Shown one piece after another: positions 24,891 through 34,033 of a DNA stretch of 64,000 bases. Position 1 is the stretch's first letter, and the number at the start of each line of letters is the position of its first letter. Source of the DNA: CAVTWS01 sp963738445 (lineage in GTDB: Bacteria > Actinomycetota > Acidimicrobiia > Acidimicrobiales > SHLQ01); the NCBI GenBank assembly GCA_963738445.1, contig CAVTWS010000011.1:534930-598929 (forward strand). Reading direction: 5' to 3'. The position numbers were made by a program, and so were the translations under genes. The notes beneath the pieces were generated by a model, which searched no databases, was not told where the DNA came from, and saw only the letters and a program-made list of their open reading frames with translations.

Positions 24891-27560
24891 GTGGCACCCA
24901 TCATGCTGATCGACGGCAACTCGCTGACCTACCGGGCGTTCTTCGCCCTGCCGACGGACCTGGCCACGGCGTCGGGGCAAGTGACCAACGCGGTGTTCGG
25001 GTTCACGTCCATGTTGGTCAACCTGATGCGGGACCATCGGCCCGATCAGGTCATCGTCGCCTTCGATCGACCCGAGCCGACCTTTCGCCACGAGGCCTAC
25101 GACGCCTACAAGGCCCAGCGGGAGGCGGCGCCGGACATCCTCCGCCAGCAGATGGGCCTGGTGCGCCAGGTGGTCGAGTCCCTCGGGGTGCCGATCGTGG
25201 AGTTGGTCGGCTACGAGGCCGACGACATCATCGCCACCCTGGCCACCCAGGGGCGAGATCGCGGGCGGGACGTGATCATCGTCACCGGTGACCGCGACAC
25301 CTACCAGCTGGTCGAAGATCCCCACGTCAAGGTGCTGTACAACCGTCGGGGTGTGTCGGACTACGCGCTGTACGACGAGGCGGGGATCCTCGAGCGCACC
25401 GGCGTGCGCCCGGTCGACTACGTCCCGTACGCCGCGCTACGAGGAGACCCGTCGGACAATCTGGCCGGCGCTCCGGGGGTGGGGGAGAAGACCGCGGCGA
25501 AACTCGTCAACACCTACGGCGGCATCGAGGGGATCTACGCGCACCTCGGCGACCAGACCCCCAAGCTGAGGGAGAACCTCGCGGGCGCGGAGGACGCGGT
25601 CCGCCGGAATCTCGCCATCATGGTGCTCCTTCGTGACATACCTCTCCCAGTCGACCTCGACGGCCTGGCCCTCTCGTCGGTCGACCTTCCCGAGGCACGC
25701 CGGCTGTACGAGTTCCTCGAGTTCTTCAGTCTCGTCGAGCGGACGAACGATGCGTTCGGCATCGACCTGGGCGGACGCGGCGCAGGTGCAGCCGTCCTCG
25801 AGGCGGAGGTCACCGAAATGTCCGGGGTGGGCGAAGTCGTCGACCTGATCGAGCGCCTCACCGTCGGGCGACAGGCGCCGCTGGCCATCGGGATGACCGA
25901 TGCCGGGTTGAGCAGTGGTCTCGCGCTGGTGACCGATGGCGAGCAGGCCGAAGTCGCCTTCATCCCGGCGCGCCTCATTCACGAGCCGGCGGTGGTCGAC
26001 GCACTGCGTTCCGCGCTCGACCATCGCGCCGTGCCGGTCGCGGCCCACGCGGTGAAGGGCCTGATGGCGGCGCTGCTGGAGCTGGGGATCGACATCCGGG
26101 GCCTTCGGCTCGACACCCAGATCGCCGCGTATCTCCTCGATCCGGCCGAGAGTCGCTACCTGCTCGACGACCTGCTCACCAAGTACGCGGGAATGGAGCT
26201 CCCGGCCGACGGAGCGGCGAGCGAGGGTCAGCTCGACTTCGACGGTTCGGGGGTGCCGGACGCCCTCACGGCCGCTCGCCGGGCGTTGGCCGTGGATCGT
26301 CTCGTGGAACCGATCGGTGCCGCGCTGGAGGCCCAGGGCCTCACCCGATTGAACGAGGAGATCGAGGTTCCTCTCGTCCGGGTCCTGGCGCGCATGGAAC
26401 GGGTCGGCGTCGGCGTGGATCCCGTCGAACTGCGGCGGTTGCGCGATCACCTGGCCGCCGAGGCCGAACGGTTGCGCGCCCTGGTGGTGGCCGAGGCGGG
26501 GGAGGACTTCAACGTCAACTCGACCAAGCAGCTGGCCGTCGTGCTCTTCGAGAACCTGGGGTTGGCGCCGCAGAAGAAGACCAAGACCGGGTTCTCCACC
26601 GACGCCGCGGCCCTCGAGAAGCTTCGGGGTCAGCACCCGGTGATCGATCATCTGCTGGATTACCGCGAGGTCGAGAAGCTCCGATCGACGTATGGCGAAG
26701 GGCTGCTCGCCGAGGTCCAACCCGACCATCGGATCCGTGCCACGTTCAACCAGACAGTCGCCCGAACCGGACGGCTCAGCAGCGATGCCCCGAATCTGCA
26801 CAACATTCCCGTCCGGTCCGAGATGGGCCGGAGCTTCAGGCGGGCGTTCGTCGCCGACCGCGGATTCGAGCTCCTGGTGGCCGATTACAACCAGATCGAG
26901 CTGCGGTGCATCGCCCACCTGTCGGGCGATCCGGGACTCGTCGCCGCGTTCGAGCGGGGCGACGACATCCACCGCGAGGTCGCCGCCCGCGTGTTCTCCG
27001 TCGATCCTTCGGCCGTGACCCACGATCAGCGGTCCAAGGCCAAGATGGTGTCGTACGGGCTGGCGTACGGCATGGAGTCGTACGGGCTCGGGCAGCGCCT
27101 CGCCATCCCCACCGAGGATGCGGCGCTGATCCTCGAGGCGTACTTCATCGGGTTCCCATGGGTGAAGCAGTACATGGAGCAGACGGTGGCCGAGGCCCGC
27201 GAGCGCGGGTACACCGAAACGCTGTTCGGCCGGCGCCGCCGGATACCCGAGTTGGCCTCGGGCAACTTCCGGATCCGCCAGGCCGGTGAGCGCCAGGCGA
27301 TGAACGCCGGCATCCAGGGCCTGGCCGCCGACATCTTCAAGGTCGCGTTGGTCCGGCTGGACCGGGCGATCGAAGAACAGCAGGTCCGCAGCCGGCTCAT
27401 CCTGCAGGTCCACGACGAGGTGCTGCTCGAGGTGCCGCCCGAGGAGCACGACCTGATGGCCGACATGGTCCGCGACATCTTGTCGCACGCCTTCGAGCTG
27501 CGGGTGCCGCTCCAGGTCGATCTGGCGTTCGGGCCGACCTGGGCCGATGCGAAGGGGTAG
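24891..27560 (+). CDS. polA: DNA polymerase I
   Basis: 889 residues, normal length. N-terminal 5'-3' exonuclease/flap domain (about 1-290): LIDGNSLTYRAFFALPT, GYEADDIIATLATQ, VTGDRDTYQLV, and the helix-hairpin DNLAGAPGVGEKTAAKLV. The middle 3'-5' exonuclease domain lacks the first catalytic DxE, so proofreading is probably absent, as usual in actinobacterial Pol I. Polymerase domain: motif A VADYNQIELRCIAHLSGD, motif B RSKAKMVSYGLAYGM, motif C QVHDEVLLEVP. It fills gaps in Okazaki fragment processing and excision repair, fitting uvrB and uvrA later in the window. Confidence 0.97.
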   Translation: MAPIMLIDGNSLTYRAFFALPTDLATASGQVTNAVFGFTSMLVNLMRDHRPDQVIVAFDRPEPTFRHEAYDAYKAQREAAPDILRQQMGLVRQVVESLGVPIVELVGYEADDIIATLATQGRDRGRDVIIVTGDRDTYQLVEDPHVKVLYNRRGVSDYALYDEAGILERTGVRPVDYVPYAALRGDPSDNLAGAPGVGEKTAAKLVNTYGGIEGIYAHLGDQTPKLRENLAGAEDAVRRNLAIMVLLRDIPLPVDLDGLALSSVDLPEARRLYEFLEFFSLVERTNDAFGIDLGGRGAGAAVLEAEVTEMSGVGEVVDLIERLTVGRQAPLAIGMTDAGLSSGLALVTDGEQAEVAFIPARLIHEPAVVDALRSALDHRAVPVAAHAVKGLMAALLELGIDIRGLRLDTQIAAYLLDPAESRYLLDDLLTKYAGMELPADGAASEGQLDFDGSGVPDALTAARRALAVDRLVEPIGAALEAQGLTRLNEEIEVPLVRVLARMERVGVGVDPVELRRLRDHLAAEAERLRALVVAEAGEDFNVNSTKQLAVVLFENLGLAPQKKTKTGFSTDAAALEKLRGQHPVIDHLLDYREVEKLRSTYGEGLLAEVQPDHRIRATFNQTVARTGRLSSDAPNLHNIPVRSEMGRSFRRAFVADRGFELLVADYNQIELRCIAHLSGDPGLVAAFERGDDIHREVAARVFSVDPSAVTHDQRSKAKMVSYGLAYGMESYGLGQRLAIPTEDAALILEAYFIGFPWVKQYMEQTVAEARERGYTETLFGRRRRIPELASGNFRIRQAGERQAMNAGIQGLAADIFKVALVRLDRAIEEQQVRSRLILQVHDEVLLEVPPEEHDLMADMVRDILSHAFELRVPLQVDLAFGPTWADAKG

Positions 27561-27623
27561 CCGGGCCGAGCCGGGCCGGTGCCGGGCTGACCCGGTCCGG
27601 TGCCCGACAGGGAGCCGACATCG

Positions 27624-28373
27624 ATGACGCACGCGCACTGGTTCGAGGAGTTGGCCGATCACATGGGCCCGGCCTACCTCCGCTACTCCTTCACCAAGGG
27701 CACCGGCCAGGAGGTCGGCTTCCTGATCGACGAGCTGGACCTCCAAGCCGGCGATCGGGTCCTCGATGTGGGTTGTGGCCCCGGCCGGCACGCTGGGGCG
27801 CTCGCCGCGCAGGGCATCGAGGTGGTCGGCGTGGACATCAGCGAGACGTTCGTCGAGTTGGCTCGGACATCCGCGCCGGCGGGCGCCACCTTCGAACGGC
27901 TCGACGCGCGCCGCCTGGCCTACGACGGGGAGTTCGATGCGGCGATCTCGTTGTGCCAGGGCGCGTTCGGACTGGTCGGTGGTCCGGGCTCGGCGCTCGA
28001 CGAGGATGGAGCGGTGCTGGCCGGGATGGCCCGGGCCGTGCGGCCCGGAGGTCGGGTCGCCGTCTCGGCCTTCTCGGCGTACTTCCAGATCCGCTACCCG
28101 AACGACGCCGGCCGGTTCGACGCCGAGGCCGGAGTCCACGAGGAACGAACCGAGGTCCTCGACCCGCAGGGCGCCGCCCGGACCGTCACCTTGTGGACCA
28201 CGTGTTTCACGCCCCGCGAGCTCCGGCTGATGGCGGTGTCGTGTGGACTGACGGTCGACCAGCTGTGGTCGGTGAGTCCGGGGCAGTACGAGCGCCGCCG
28301 CCCCGACCTGGACCACCCCGAGTTCCTGCTGATCGGGCGGCGCCCCATGTCCGTTCCGTCCCCGCTAGCATGA
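27624..28373 (+). CDS. Class I SAM-dependent methyltransferase
   Basis: 249 residues from ATG 27624 (GGGAG ribosome site ahead); the frame is open further upstream but with no support. Rossmann motif I VLDVGCGPGRHAGALAAQGI, motif II acid VVGVDISETFVELA, FDAAISLCQGAFGLVGGPGS (motif IV region) and MARAVRPGGRVAVSAFSAYF (motif post-III). The methyl acceptor is unknown. It lies between polA and rpsA on the same strand, a slot that is usually empty or variable in actinobacteria. Confidence 0.85.
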   Translation: MTHAHWFEELADHMGPAYLRYSFTKGTGQEVGFLIDELDLQAGDRVLDVGCGPGRHAGALAAQGIEVVGVDISETFVELARTSAPAGATFERLDARRLAYDGEFDAAISLCQGAFGLVGGPGSALDEDGAVLAGMARAVRPGGRVAVSAFSAYFQIRYPNDAGRFDAEAGVHEERTEVLDPQGAARTVTLWTTCFTPRELRLMAVSCGLTVDQLWSVSPGQYERRRPDLDHPEFLLIGRRPMSVPSPLA

Positions 28374-28466
28374 CCGCTCGCCACGTGTGCGCCTTTTCGT
28401 CGCGCCCTTGGCATCCGCTACCACGAATCTCATCCCTGTCCCTCGATTCCCTGTCCGCCGAAAGAA

Positions 28467-29831
28467 GTGTCCGTGTCCGACCAGTCCACCCTCACCGCCT
28501 CCGAGTCCTCCTTCGGGACCTTCACCGAAGACGGTGAGTACATCCCCCGCCAGATCACCTCAGACGATCTGGGCGGGATGAGCCTGGAGGACGCCTATGC
28601 GTCCACCCTCACCCAGGTCGAAGACAGCCAGCTCGTCGAAGGCACCGTCGTCCGGGTCGACCGTGACGAGGTCCTCCTCGACATCGGCTACAAGTCCGAA
28701 GGCGTGATCCCGAGCCGTGAGCTCTCGATCCGCAACGACGTGGATCCCCACGAGGTCGTGAGCCTGGGTGATCGGATCGAGGCCATCGTCCTCCAGAAGG
28801 AGGACAAGGACGGCCGGCTGATCCTGTCCAAGAAGCGGGCTCAGTACGAGCGGGCCTGGGGCAGCATCGAGAAGATCAAGGAAGAGAACGGTGTCGTGCG
28901 CGGCCCCGTGATCGAGGTCGTCAAGGGCGGCCTGATCCTCGACATCGGACTCCGCGGGTTCCTCCCCGCGTCGCTCGTCGAGTTGCGCCGAGTGCGGGAT
29001 CTGGCCCCCTACATCGGCAAGACGATCGAAGCCAAGATCATCGAGCTCGACAAGAATCGCAACAACGTGGTGCTGTCGCGCCGGGCGTGGCTCGAAGAGA
29101 CGCAGAAGGAACAGCGCGACGACTTCCTCGACGCGCTCAAGCCCGGCGAGGTCCGTACGGGCGTGGTGTCGTCGGTCGTCAACTTCGGCGCATTCGTCGA
29201 TCTCGGCGGTATGGACGGCCTCATCCACGTGTCGGAGCTCTCCTGGAAGCACGTCGACCACCCCGGGTCGGTCGTGCAGGTGGGCGACGAGGTGACGGTG
29301 CAGGTGCTCGAGGTCGACCGCGACCGCGAACGCATCAGCCTGTCGCTCAAGGCGACCCAGCAGGACCCGTGGCAGGAGTTCGCCACCGGCCACCGCGTCG
29401 GCGAGCTCGTGTACGGCCGGGTCACCAAGTTGGTGCCGTTCGGCGCCTTCGTGCAGGTCGGCGATGGCATCGAGGGCCTTGTGCACATCTCGGAGATGTC
29501 CGCCCACCACGTGGATCTGCCCGAACAGGTCGTCACCCCCGGCGAGGAGCTCTGGGTCAAGATCATCGATCTCGACCTGCAGCGCCGCCGGATCAGCCTG
29601 TCGATCAAGCAGGCCGCCGAGGGCGGCATCGTGGCCGCGGAGTACCAGGAGCACTTCGGCGAGCATGCCTACGACGCCGAGGGCAACTACATCGGGGTCG
29701 CCCCCGAGTACGACGAAGACACCGAGAAGGCGTGGGCCGAGTACTACGCCGAGTACGGCGACGGCGCCAGCACCACCGAGCCGGCACCCGCTCCGCCGGC
29801 TGAAGAAGAAGAAGCTGAGCCCCTGCCGTAA
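28467..29831 (+). CDS. rpsA: 30S ribosomal protein S1
   Basis: 454 residues with four S1 (OB-fold) domains: VEGTVVRVDRDEVLLDIGYK (about 50-120), VRGPVIEVVKGGLILDIGLR (about 135-205), RTGVVSSVVNFGAFVDLGGM (about 225-295) and ELVYGRVTKLVPFGAFVQVG (about 310-380), then an acidic tail ending in EEEEAEPLP. This is the usual actinobacterial four-domain S1 that helps bind mRNA to the small subunit. GTG 28467 is given; GTG 28473, six bases on, has the better spacing from AAAGAAG. A perfect-stem terminator follows 40 bases after the stop. Confidence 0.96.
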   Translation: MSVSDQSTLTASESSFGTFTEDGEYIPRQITSDDLGGMSLEDAYASTLTQVEDSQLVEGTVVRVDRDEVLLDIGYKSEGVIPSRELSIRNDVDPHEVVSLGDRIEAIVLQKEDKDGRLILSKKRAQYERAWGSIEKIKEENGVVRGPVIEVVKGGLILDIGLRGFLPASLVELRRVRDLAPYIGKTIEAKIIELDKNRNNVVLSRRAWLEETQKEQRDDFLDALKPGEVRTGVVSSVVNFGAFVDLGGMDGLIHVSELSWKHVDHPGSVVQVGDEVTVQVLEVDRDRERISLSLKATQQDPWQEFATGHRVGELVYGRVTKLVPFGAFVQVGDGIEGLVHISEMSAHHVDLPEQVVTPGEELWVKIIDLDLQRRRISLSIKQAAEGGIVAAEYQEHFGEHAYDAEGNYIGVAPEYDEDTEKAWAEYYAEYGDGASTTEPAPAPPAEEEEAEPLP

Positions 29832-29870
29832 CCAGGCCCGTTCGGGGCGTGACAACTGAATCTGACGCAC

Positions 29871-29906
29871 CGTGACCTTCTCGTCCGAGAAGGTCACGGT
29901 CGTTTT
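29871..29906 (+). terminator. Intrinsic terminator after rpsA
   Basis: CGTGACCTTCTC (29871-29882), loop GTCC, GAGAAGGTCACG (29887-29898): a perfect 12-bp stem, followed by GTCGTTTT. Strong rho-independent signal closing the polA-rpsA stretch. Confidence 0.9.
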
Positions 29907-29916
29907 CGCCCCTGAG

Positions 29917-30062
29917 CGGCGCGCGGCTTGTCTCCGGGTCGCGCCGCGGCGGCGCGCGGCTTGTCTCCGGGTCGCGCCGCAGGCGGGTCGCGCGGCACGC
30001 GGCTTGTCTCCGGGTCGCGCCGCACGGCCGCGCGGCGCGCGGCTTGTCTCCGGGTCGCGCCG
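29917..30062. repeat. Four tandem hairpin-forming repeats downstream of rpsA
   Basis: The 26-base core starting CGCGGCTTGTCTCCGGGTCG occurs at 29922, 29955, 29998 and 30038 without change. Each copy sits in a hairpin with arms CGGCGCG and CGCGCCG and a constant 16-base loop (CGGCTTGTCTCCGGGT): 29917-29946, 29950-29979, 29993-30022 (one mismatch in the left arm, CGGCACG) and 30033-30062. Periods are 33, 43 and 40 bases. A further inverted repeat, CGACACC/GGTGTCG, lies at 30095-30120. They fill the space between the rpsA terminator and the Tad operon; no gene is supported there. Confidence 0.85.
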
Positions 30063-30273
30063 CAGGCGGCGCTCAATGGAACCGCGCGTTGTGCCGACAC
30101 CTCAGCAGTGAGGGGTGTCGGGTCGACCATCGCCTCGGGGTCCGTTCAGGGCAATGCCTCAAGACCGTGCCCCGGACGCCGAAGAGACCAGTAGCCCATC
30201 GACACAATCCCCGGACCGCCCTCACCGTGAGCGCGGAACCATCCGGAAACGCCGACAAGGAATGAGGTCAGCT

Positions 30274-31263
30274 GTGAGCTCCCGCCGAACGATGATTCTG
30301 ATCGTGGCGATCGCCGTTGGTGCGCTCGCTGCGTTCGCGTTGCTGCGCTACGTGCGCGGCGTCGAGGACGATGCGTACCAAGACGCCCAGCTCGTCGAGG
30401 TGTTCATGGTCAGCCAGGACGTCGTCCAGAGCACCAGCGCTGAGGTGGCTCAAGGCGTCGCCATCGAGGTCCGTGAGATCCCCGTCGAGTTCCGCCCCGC
30501 CAACGCAGTGACGGACCTGGCCCAGATCGCCGGCAAGGTCGCCGCCGGGGATCTGGCCGCCAACCAGATCCTGGTGTCGGGCATGTTCATCGACCCCCAG
30601 GTTGCGTCGGTCTCGTTCGCCGACCTGCTGACGGAGAACCTCGTGGCCGTGGCCATGCAGTTCGACAACGTCCGGGCGGTGGGCGGCTTCCTCGCCCCCG
30701 GCGACGAGGTGAACATGCTGGTGACGGGGGCCAACGCCCAGTTGGCCGCCGCTTCCGAAGGCGATGACGCCGTGTCGCCCGAGGAACTGATCGCCCTCGA
30801 GTCCACCCCCTACCAGAACGCCGCTCGGTACCTGTACCAGCGGGTCAAGATCATCGCCGTGGGCAGCCGCCTGCCGACCGCGCCGGGTGAGGCGCCCTCC
30901 GAGGTCATCACCAACGGTGGGGCGGGCACGATCATCTTCGCCGTCCCCTCCGAGGCGGCGCAGCGCATGCTCTCCGTGTCGCCCGACCAGATCTACCTGA
31001 CCCTGGTGCCGAGCGACTACGAGGCTCAGGTGTTCGAGCCGATCCCCGAGGAGGAGCTCACCGGCACGCTGCCCGGCGAGGACGGCCGCTTCCTGACCCC
31101 GTATGGTCCGACCGGGTTCGATGCGTTCGTCGAGGGCGAGACGACCGCCGATGACGAGACCGCTGCTGGTGCCACCGACGGCGCCTCGACCGGGGCGAGT
31201 GACGGGTCGACCACGTCGACCAGCACCCCGGCCGAAGAAGTCAGCACCGGCGCTGAGGGCTGA
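30274..31263 (+). CDS. cpaB: Flp pilus assembly protein CpaB/RcpC
   Basis: About 329 residues from GTG 30274, chosen because GAGG lies six bases before it; ATG 30262 is the alternative and has its AAGGA too close. One N-terminal membrane helix (SSRRTMILIVAIAVGALAAF), then a SAF-like domain (FMVSQDVVQSTSAEVAQGVA; AGDLAANQILVSGMF) and an RcpC-type beta region (VGGFLAPGDEVNMLVTG; VKIIAVGSRLPTAPGE; SPDQIYLTLVPSDYEAQVFE), ending in a Thr/Ser/Ala-rich acidic tail. CpaB proteins work outside the membrane in Tad/Flp pilus assembly. First gene of the locus, six bases before the next. Confidence 0.85.
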   Translation: MSSRRTMILIVAIAVGALAAFALLRYVRGVEDDAYQDAQLVEVFMVSQDVVQSTSAEVAQGVAIEVREIPVEFRPANAVTDLAQIAGKVAAGDLAANQILVSGMFIDPQVASVSFADLLTENLVAVAMQFDNVRAVGGFLAPGDEVNMLVTGANAQLAAASEGDDAVSPEELIALESTPYQNAARYLYQRVKIIAVGSRLPTAPGEAPSEVITNGGAGTIIFAVPSEAAQRMLSVSPDQIYLTLVPSDYEAQVFEPIPEEELTGTLPGEDGRFLTPYGPTGFDAFVEGETTADDETAAGATDGASTGASDGSTTSTSTPAEEVSTGAEG

Positions 31264-31269
31264 TCGAAG

Positions 31270-32589
31270 ATGTCCACCCACTTCACCGACGAGGACAACT
31301 GGTTCGACGGCACGTTCTCGTTCGATCTGCCCGGGGGTCACGGTCACGCACCGGCCCCGGCAGATCACGGGAGCTCCGTCCCGGTGCCGGCCCACCCGGC
31401 CGTGCCGGCGACCGCCCCCGGGGCCTTCGCGGTCGCGGTGATCGAGTTGGACGAGGGCGTGCGCGGCGAGCTCGCCGCTCGGCTCGGCCAAGGCGTCTCC
31501 GCGTTCCGGAGCCTCGACGAGCTGGCCCTGCGCCTTTCGGGCACCCCCGTGGTCGCCGTGCTCGGTCCGTCGTGCTGCAACGACGCCACCCTCGGCGCCG
31601 CCGAACGGCTGTTGAGCGCGCACCGCGAGCTCGGGGCCATCATCATCGCGGCCGAGTTGTCGACGGCGCTGCTCCAGCAGGCGCTTCGATCCGGCGTCAA
31701 GGACGTCTTGACCATGCCGCTCGACGGCGCCCAGTTGGTCGGGGCCGTTCAGCGGGTCGCCAACACCCTGGTCCCGGCCGCGCCGGCCATCGGGGCGAGC
31801 TCGCCGAGCGCGATGGCCATCGACGAGGGCGCCGAACCCGGCCGGGTCATCACCGTGTTCTCGACCAAGGGCGGCGCCGGCAAGTCCGTGATCGCGGCGA
31901 ACCTCGGCGTTCTACTGTCGGAACGCAGTGATCGTCCGGTCTGTCTCGTCGACGCCGACCTGCAGTTCGGTGACATCGCCGTCATGTTGAAGCTGGCCCC
32001 CCAGCACACGATCGTCGACGCCGTGGCCTCGATCGACCGGCTCGACCAGAGCATGTTGCAGTCGCTCCTGGCGACGCACGAATCGTCCGGGCTCCTGATC
32101 CTCCCCGCTCCGCTCGAACCGGCCTTTGCCGATCAGATCGGGTCGGCGGAGATGGTGCAGGTCGTCGAGATGCTGCGGAAATTCTGTAGCCACGTGATCA
32201 TCGACACGCCGGCCTACTTCAACGACGTCGTCCTCGGCTTGATCGAGATCTCCGACGACGTGCTGCTGGTCGCCGGCATGGACATCCCGAACATCAAGAA
32301 CGTGAAGATCGGTTTGCAGACCCTGCGGCTGCTCAACACGCCGATGGAGAAGCTGCGCCTCGTGCTCAACCGGGCGAACTCCAAGGTCAAGCTCGACGTC
32401 AGCGAGGTCGAGCGGACCCTCCAGGTCACGGCCGACAGCTTGATCCCGTCCGATGTGGTCGTGCCCCAATCGGTCAACAAGGGGATCCCCGTGGTGCAGA
32501 GCGCCCCGAAGTCCGGCGTGACCAAAGCCTTGTCCGAGTTGGCTGATCTGTTCGCTCCGGTCGACTCCCGTCGTCGGTCTCGACGCTGA
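31270..32589 (+). CDS. TadZ/CpaE-like MinD-family ATPase of the Tad pilus
   Basis: 439 residues. An atypical receiver-like domain (about 50-165: AVAVIELDEGVRGELAARLG; ALLQQALRSGVKDVLTMPLD) lacks a clear phospho-acceptor, followed by a MinD/ParA ATPase domain with the deviant Walker A VFSTKGGAGKSVIAANLGVL, CLVDADLQFGDIAVMLKLAP and VIIDTPAYFNDVVLGLIEI. This is the TadZ layout: it places the pilus machine at a pole and helps recruit TadA. The first 40 residues are Gly/His/Pro-rich and probably disordered. Confidence 0.88.
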   Translation: MSTHFTDEDNWFDGTFSFDLPGGHGHAPAPADHGSSVPVPAHPAVPATAPGAFAVAVIELDEGVRGELAARLGQGVSAFRSLDELALRLSGTPVVAVLGPSCCNDATLGAAERLLSAHRELGAIIIAAELSTALLQQALRSGVKDVLTMPLDGAQLVGAVQRVANTLVPAAPAIGASSPSAMAIDEGAEPGRVITVFSTKGGAGKSVIAANLGVLLSERSDRPVCLVDADLQFGDIAVMLKLAPQHTIVDAVASIDRLDQSMLQSLLATHESSGLLILPAPLEPAFADQIGSAEMVQVVEMLRKFCSHVIIDTPAYFNDVVLGLIEISDDVLLVAGMDIPNIKNVKIGLQTLRLLNTPMEKLRLVLNRANSKVKLDVSEVERTLQVTADSLIPSDVVVPQSVNKGIPVVQSAPKSGVTKALSELADLFAPVDSRRRSRR

Positions 32590-32662
32590 TCCCAGCGTCG
32601 TCCGAATTCTTTCAACTTCCCACCCACCCCGCTGAACCCGATCCGGTCATCAGGAGACGACG

Positions 32663-34033
32663 ATGTCGCTCTACAAGCGCCTGCACGATGTCCAAGGAGC
32701 TTCGCCCGCCGCCGACGCCGGGGGCGTCACGCGGCGCGATCCCGCCATGGACGCACTCCGCCAGCGCATCCACCACTCCTTGATCGAGGAGCTGGGACCG
32801 ATCCTGTACGACAGCCGGTTGTCCGAGGACGACCTGCGCCGCAAGGTCCACGAGCAGCTCCACGCCGCGATCGCCATGGAGCGGGCGCCCCTCTCGGCCT
32901 CCGAGAAGGCGCAGCTGATCCAAGACATCGCCGACGACATCCTCGGCTACGGTCCGATCGACCGGTTGCTCCGGGACGAGACCGTGTCGGAAATCATGGT
33001 GAACGGCCCGAACCGGGTCTACGTGGAACGTAGCGGCCGCCTCGAGCTGGACCCCGTCACGTTCGCCGACGAGACGCATCTGCGCCGGATCATCGACAAG
33101 ATCGTGAGCCAGGTCGGTCGCCGTATCGACGAGTCATCGCCGCTGTGCGACGCCCGCCTTCCCGACGGTTCCCGTGTCAACGCGGTGATCCCTCCGCTCG
33201 CCATCGGCGGTCCGTTCCTCACCATCCGGAAGTTCGCCGCCGACCCGCTCCAGGTCGACGACCTCATCCGGTTCGGGACCCTGAACGCCCATGCGGCGAG
33301 GTTCCTGCAGGCGTGCATCGTGGGCCGGCTCAACGTGCTCATCGCCGGCGGTACCGGTACCGGTAAGACGACGACCTTGAACGTGATGTCGAGCTTCATC
33401 CCGCCGGACGAACGCATCGTCACGGTGGAGGACGCCAAGGAGCTCCAGCTCCATCAGGATCACGTGCTGGCGCTCGAAACCCGTCCGCCCAACATCGAAG
33501 GTCGCGGCGAGGTGACGATCCGTGACCTCGTCAAGAACACCCTGCGTATGCGGCCCGACCGGATCGTCGTCGGGGAATGCCGATCCGGTGAGGCGCTCGA
33601 CATGTTGCAGGCCATGAACACCGGCCACGACGGGTCGCTCACCACCATCCACGCCAACACCCCCCGTGACGCCTTGTCCCGCCTCGAGACCCTGACGCTC
33701 ATGTCCGGGTTCGACCTGCCTGTGCGGGCCATCCGTGAGCAGATGGCGTCCGCCCTCGACCTGATCGTGCAGCTGCAGCGACTCCGTGACGGTTCCCGTC
33801 GGATCACCCACATCACCGAGGTCCAGGGCATGGAGGGCGAGGTCATCACCCTCCAGGACATCTTCCTGTTCGACTACAGCGCCGGTGTCGACGAGCAGGG
33901 CCGCTTCCGCGGCCAGCTGAAGGCGACCGGCATCCGACCCCGATTCACCCAGAAGCTCTCCGATCTCGGCATCCGGCTCGGCGCCGAGGTGTTCTCGGCC
34001 GAGGGCCCACAGCGAAAGGCGGTCACGGCGTGA
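32663..34033 (+). CDS. tadA: TadA/CpaF secretion ATPase
   Basis: 456 residues. N-terminal helical domain (LIEELGPILYDSRLSEDDLR), LGYGPIDRLLRDETVSEIMV, and the hexameric ATPase core: Walker A IAGGTGTGKTTTLNVMSSFI, Asp box RIVTVEDAKELQLHQDHVLA, RPPNIEGRGEVTIRDLVKNT, Walker B RIVVGECRSGEALDMLQAMN, His box GHDGSLTTIHANTPRDALSR. It powers Flp pilin polymerisation from the inner face of the membrane. RBS AGGAG precedes ATG 32663; the stop overlaps the next start (GTGA). Confidence 0.95.
   Translation: MSLYKRLHDVQGASPAADAGGVTRRDPAMDALRQRIHHSLIEELGPILYDSRLSEDDLRRKVHEQLHAAIAMERAPLSASEKAQLIQDIADDILGYGPIDRLLRDETVSEIMVNGPNRVYVERSGRLELDPVTFADETHLRRIIDKIVSQVGRRIDESSPLCDARLPDGSRVNAVIPPLAIGGPFLTIRKFAADPLQVDDLIRFGTLNAHAARFLQACIVGRLNVLIAGGTGTGKTTTLNVMSSFIPPDERIVTVEDAKELQLHQDHVLALETRPPNIEGRGEVTIRDLVKNTLRMRPDRIVVGECRSGEALDMLQAMNTGHDGSLTTIHANTPRDALSRLETLTLMSGFDLPVRAIREQMASALDLIVQLQRLRDGSRRITHITEVQGMEGEVITLQDIFLFDYSAGVDEQGRFRGQLKATGIRPRFTQKLSDLGIRLGAEVFSAEGPQRKAVTA

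Noticed and set aside
25437..28316. 959-residue minus-strand open frame opposite polA
   Set aside because: Covers the conserved polymerase codons in reverse; composition is typical of a shadow frame and no family motif is visible.
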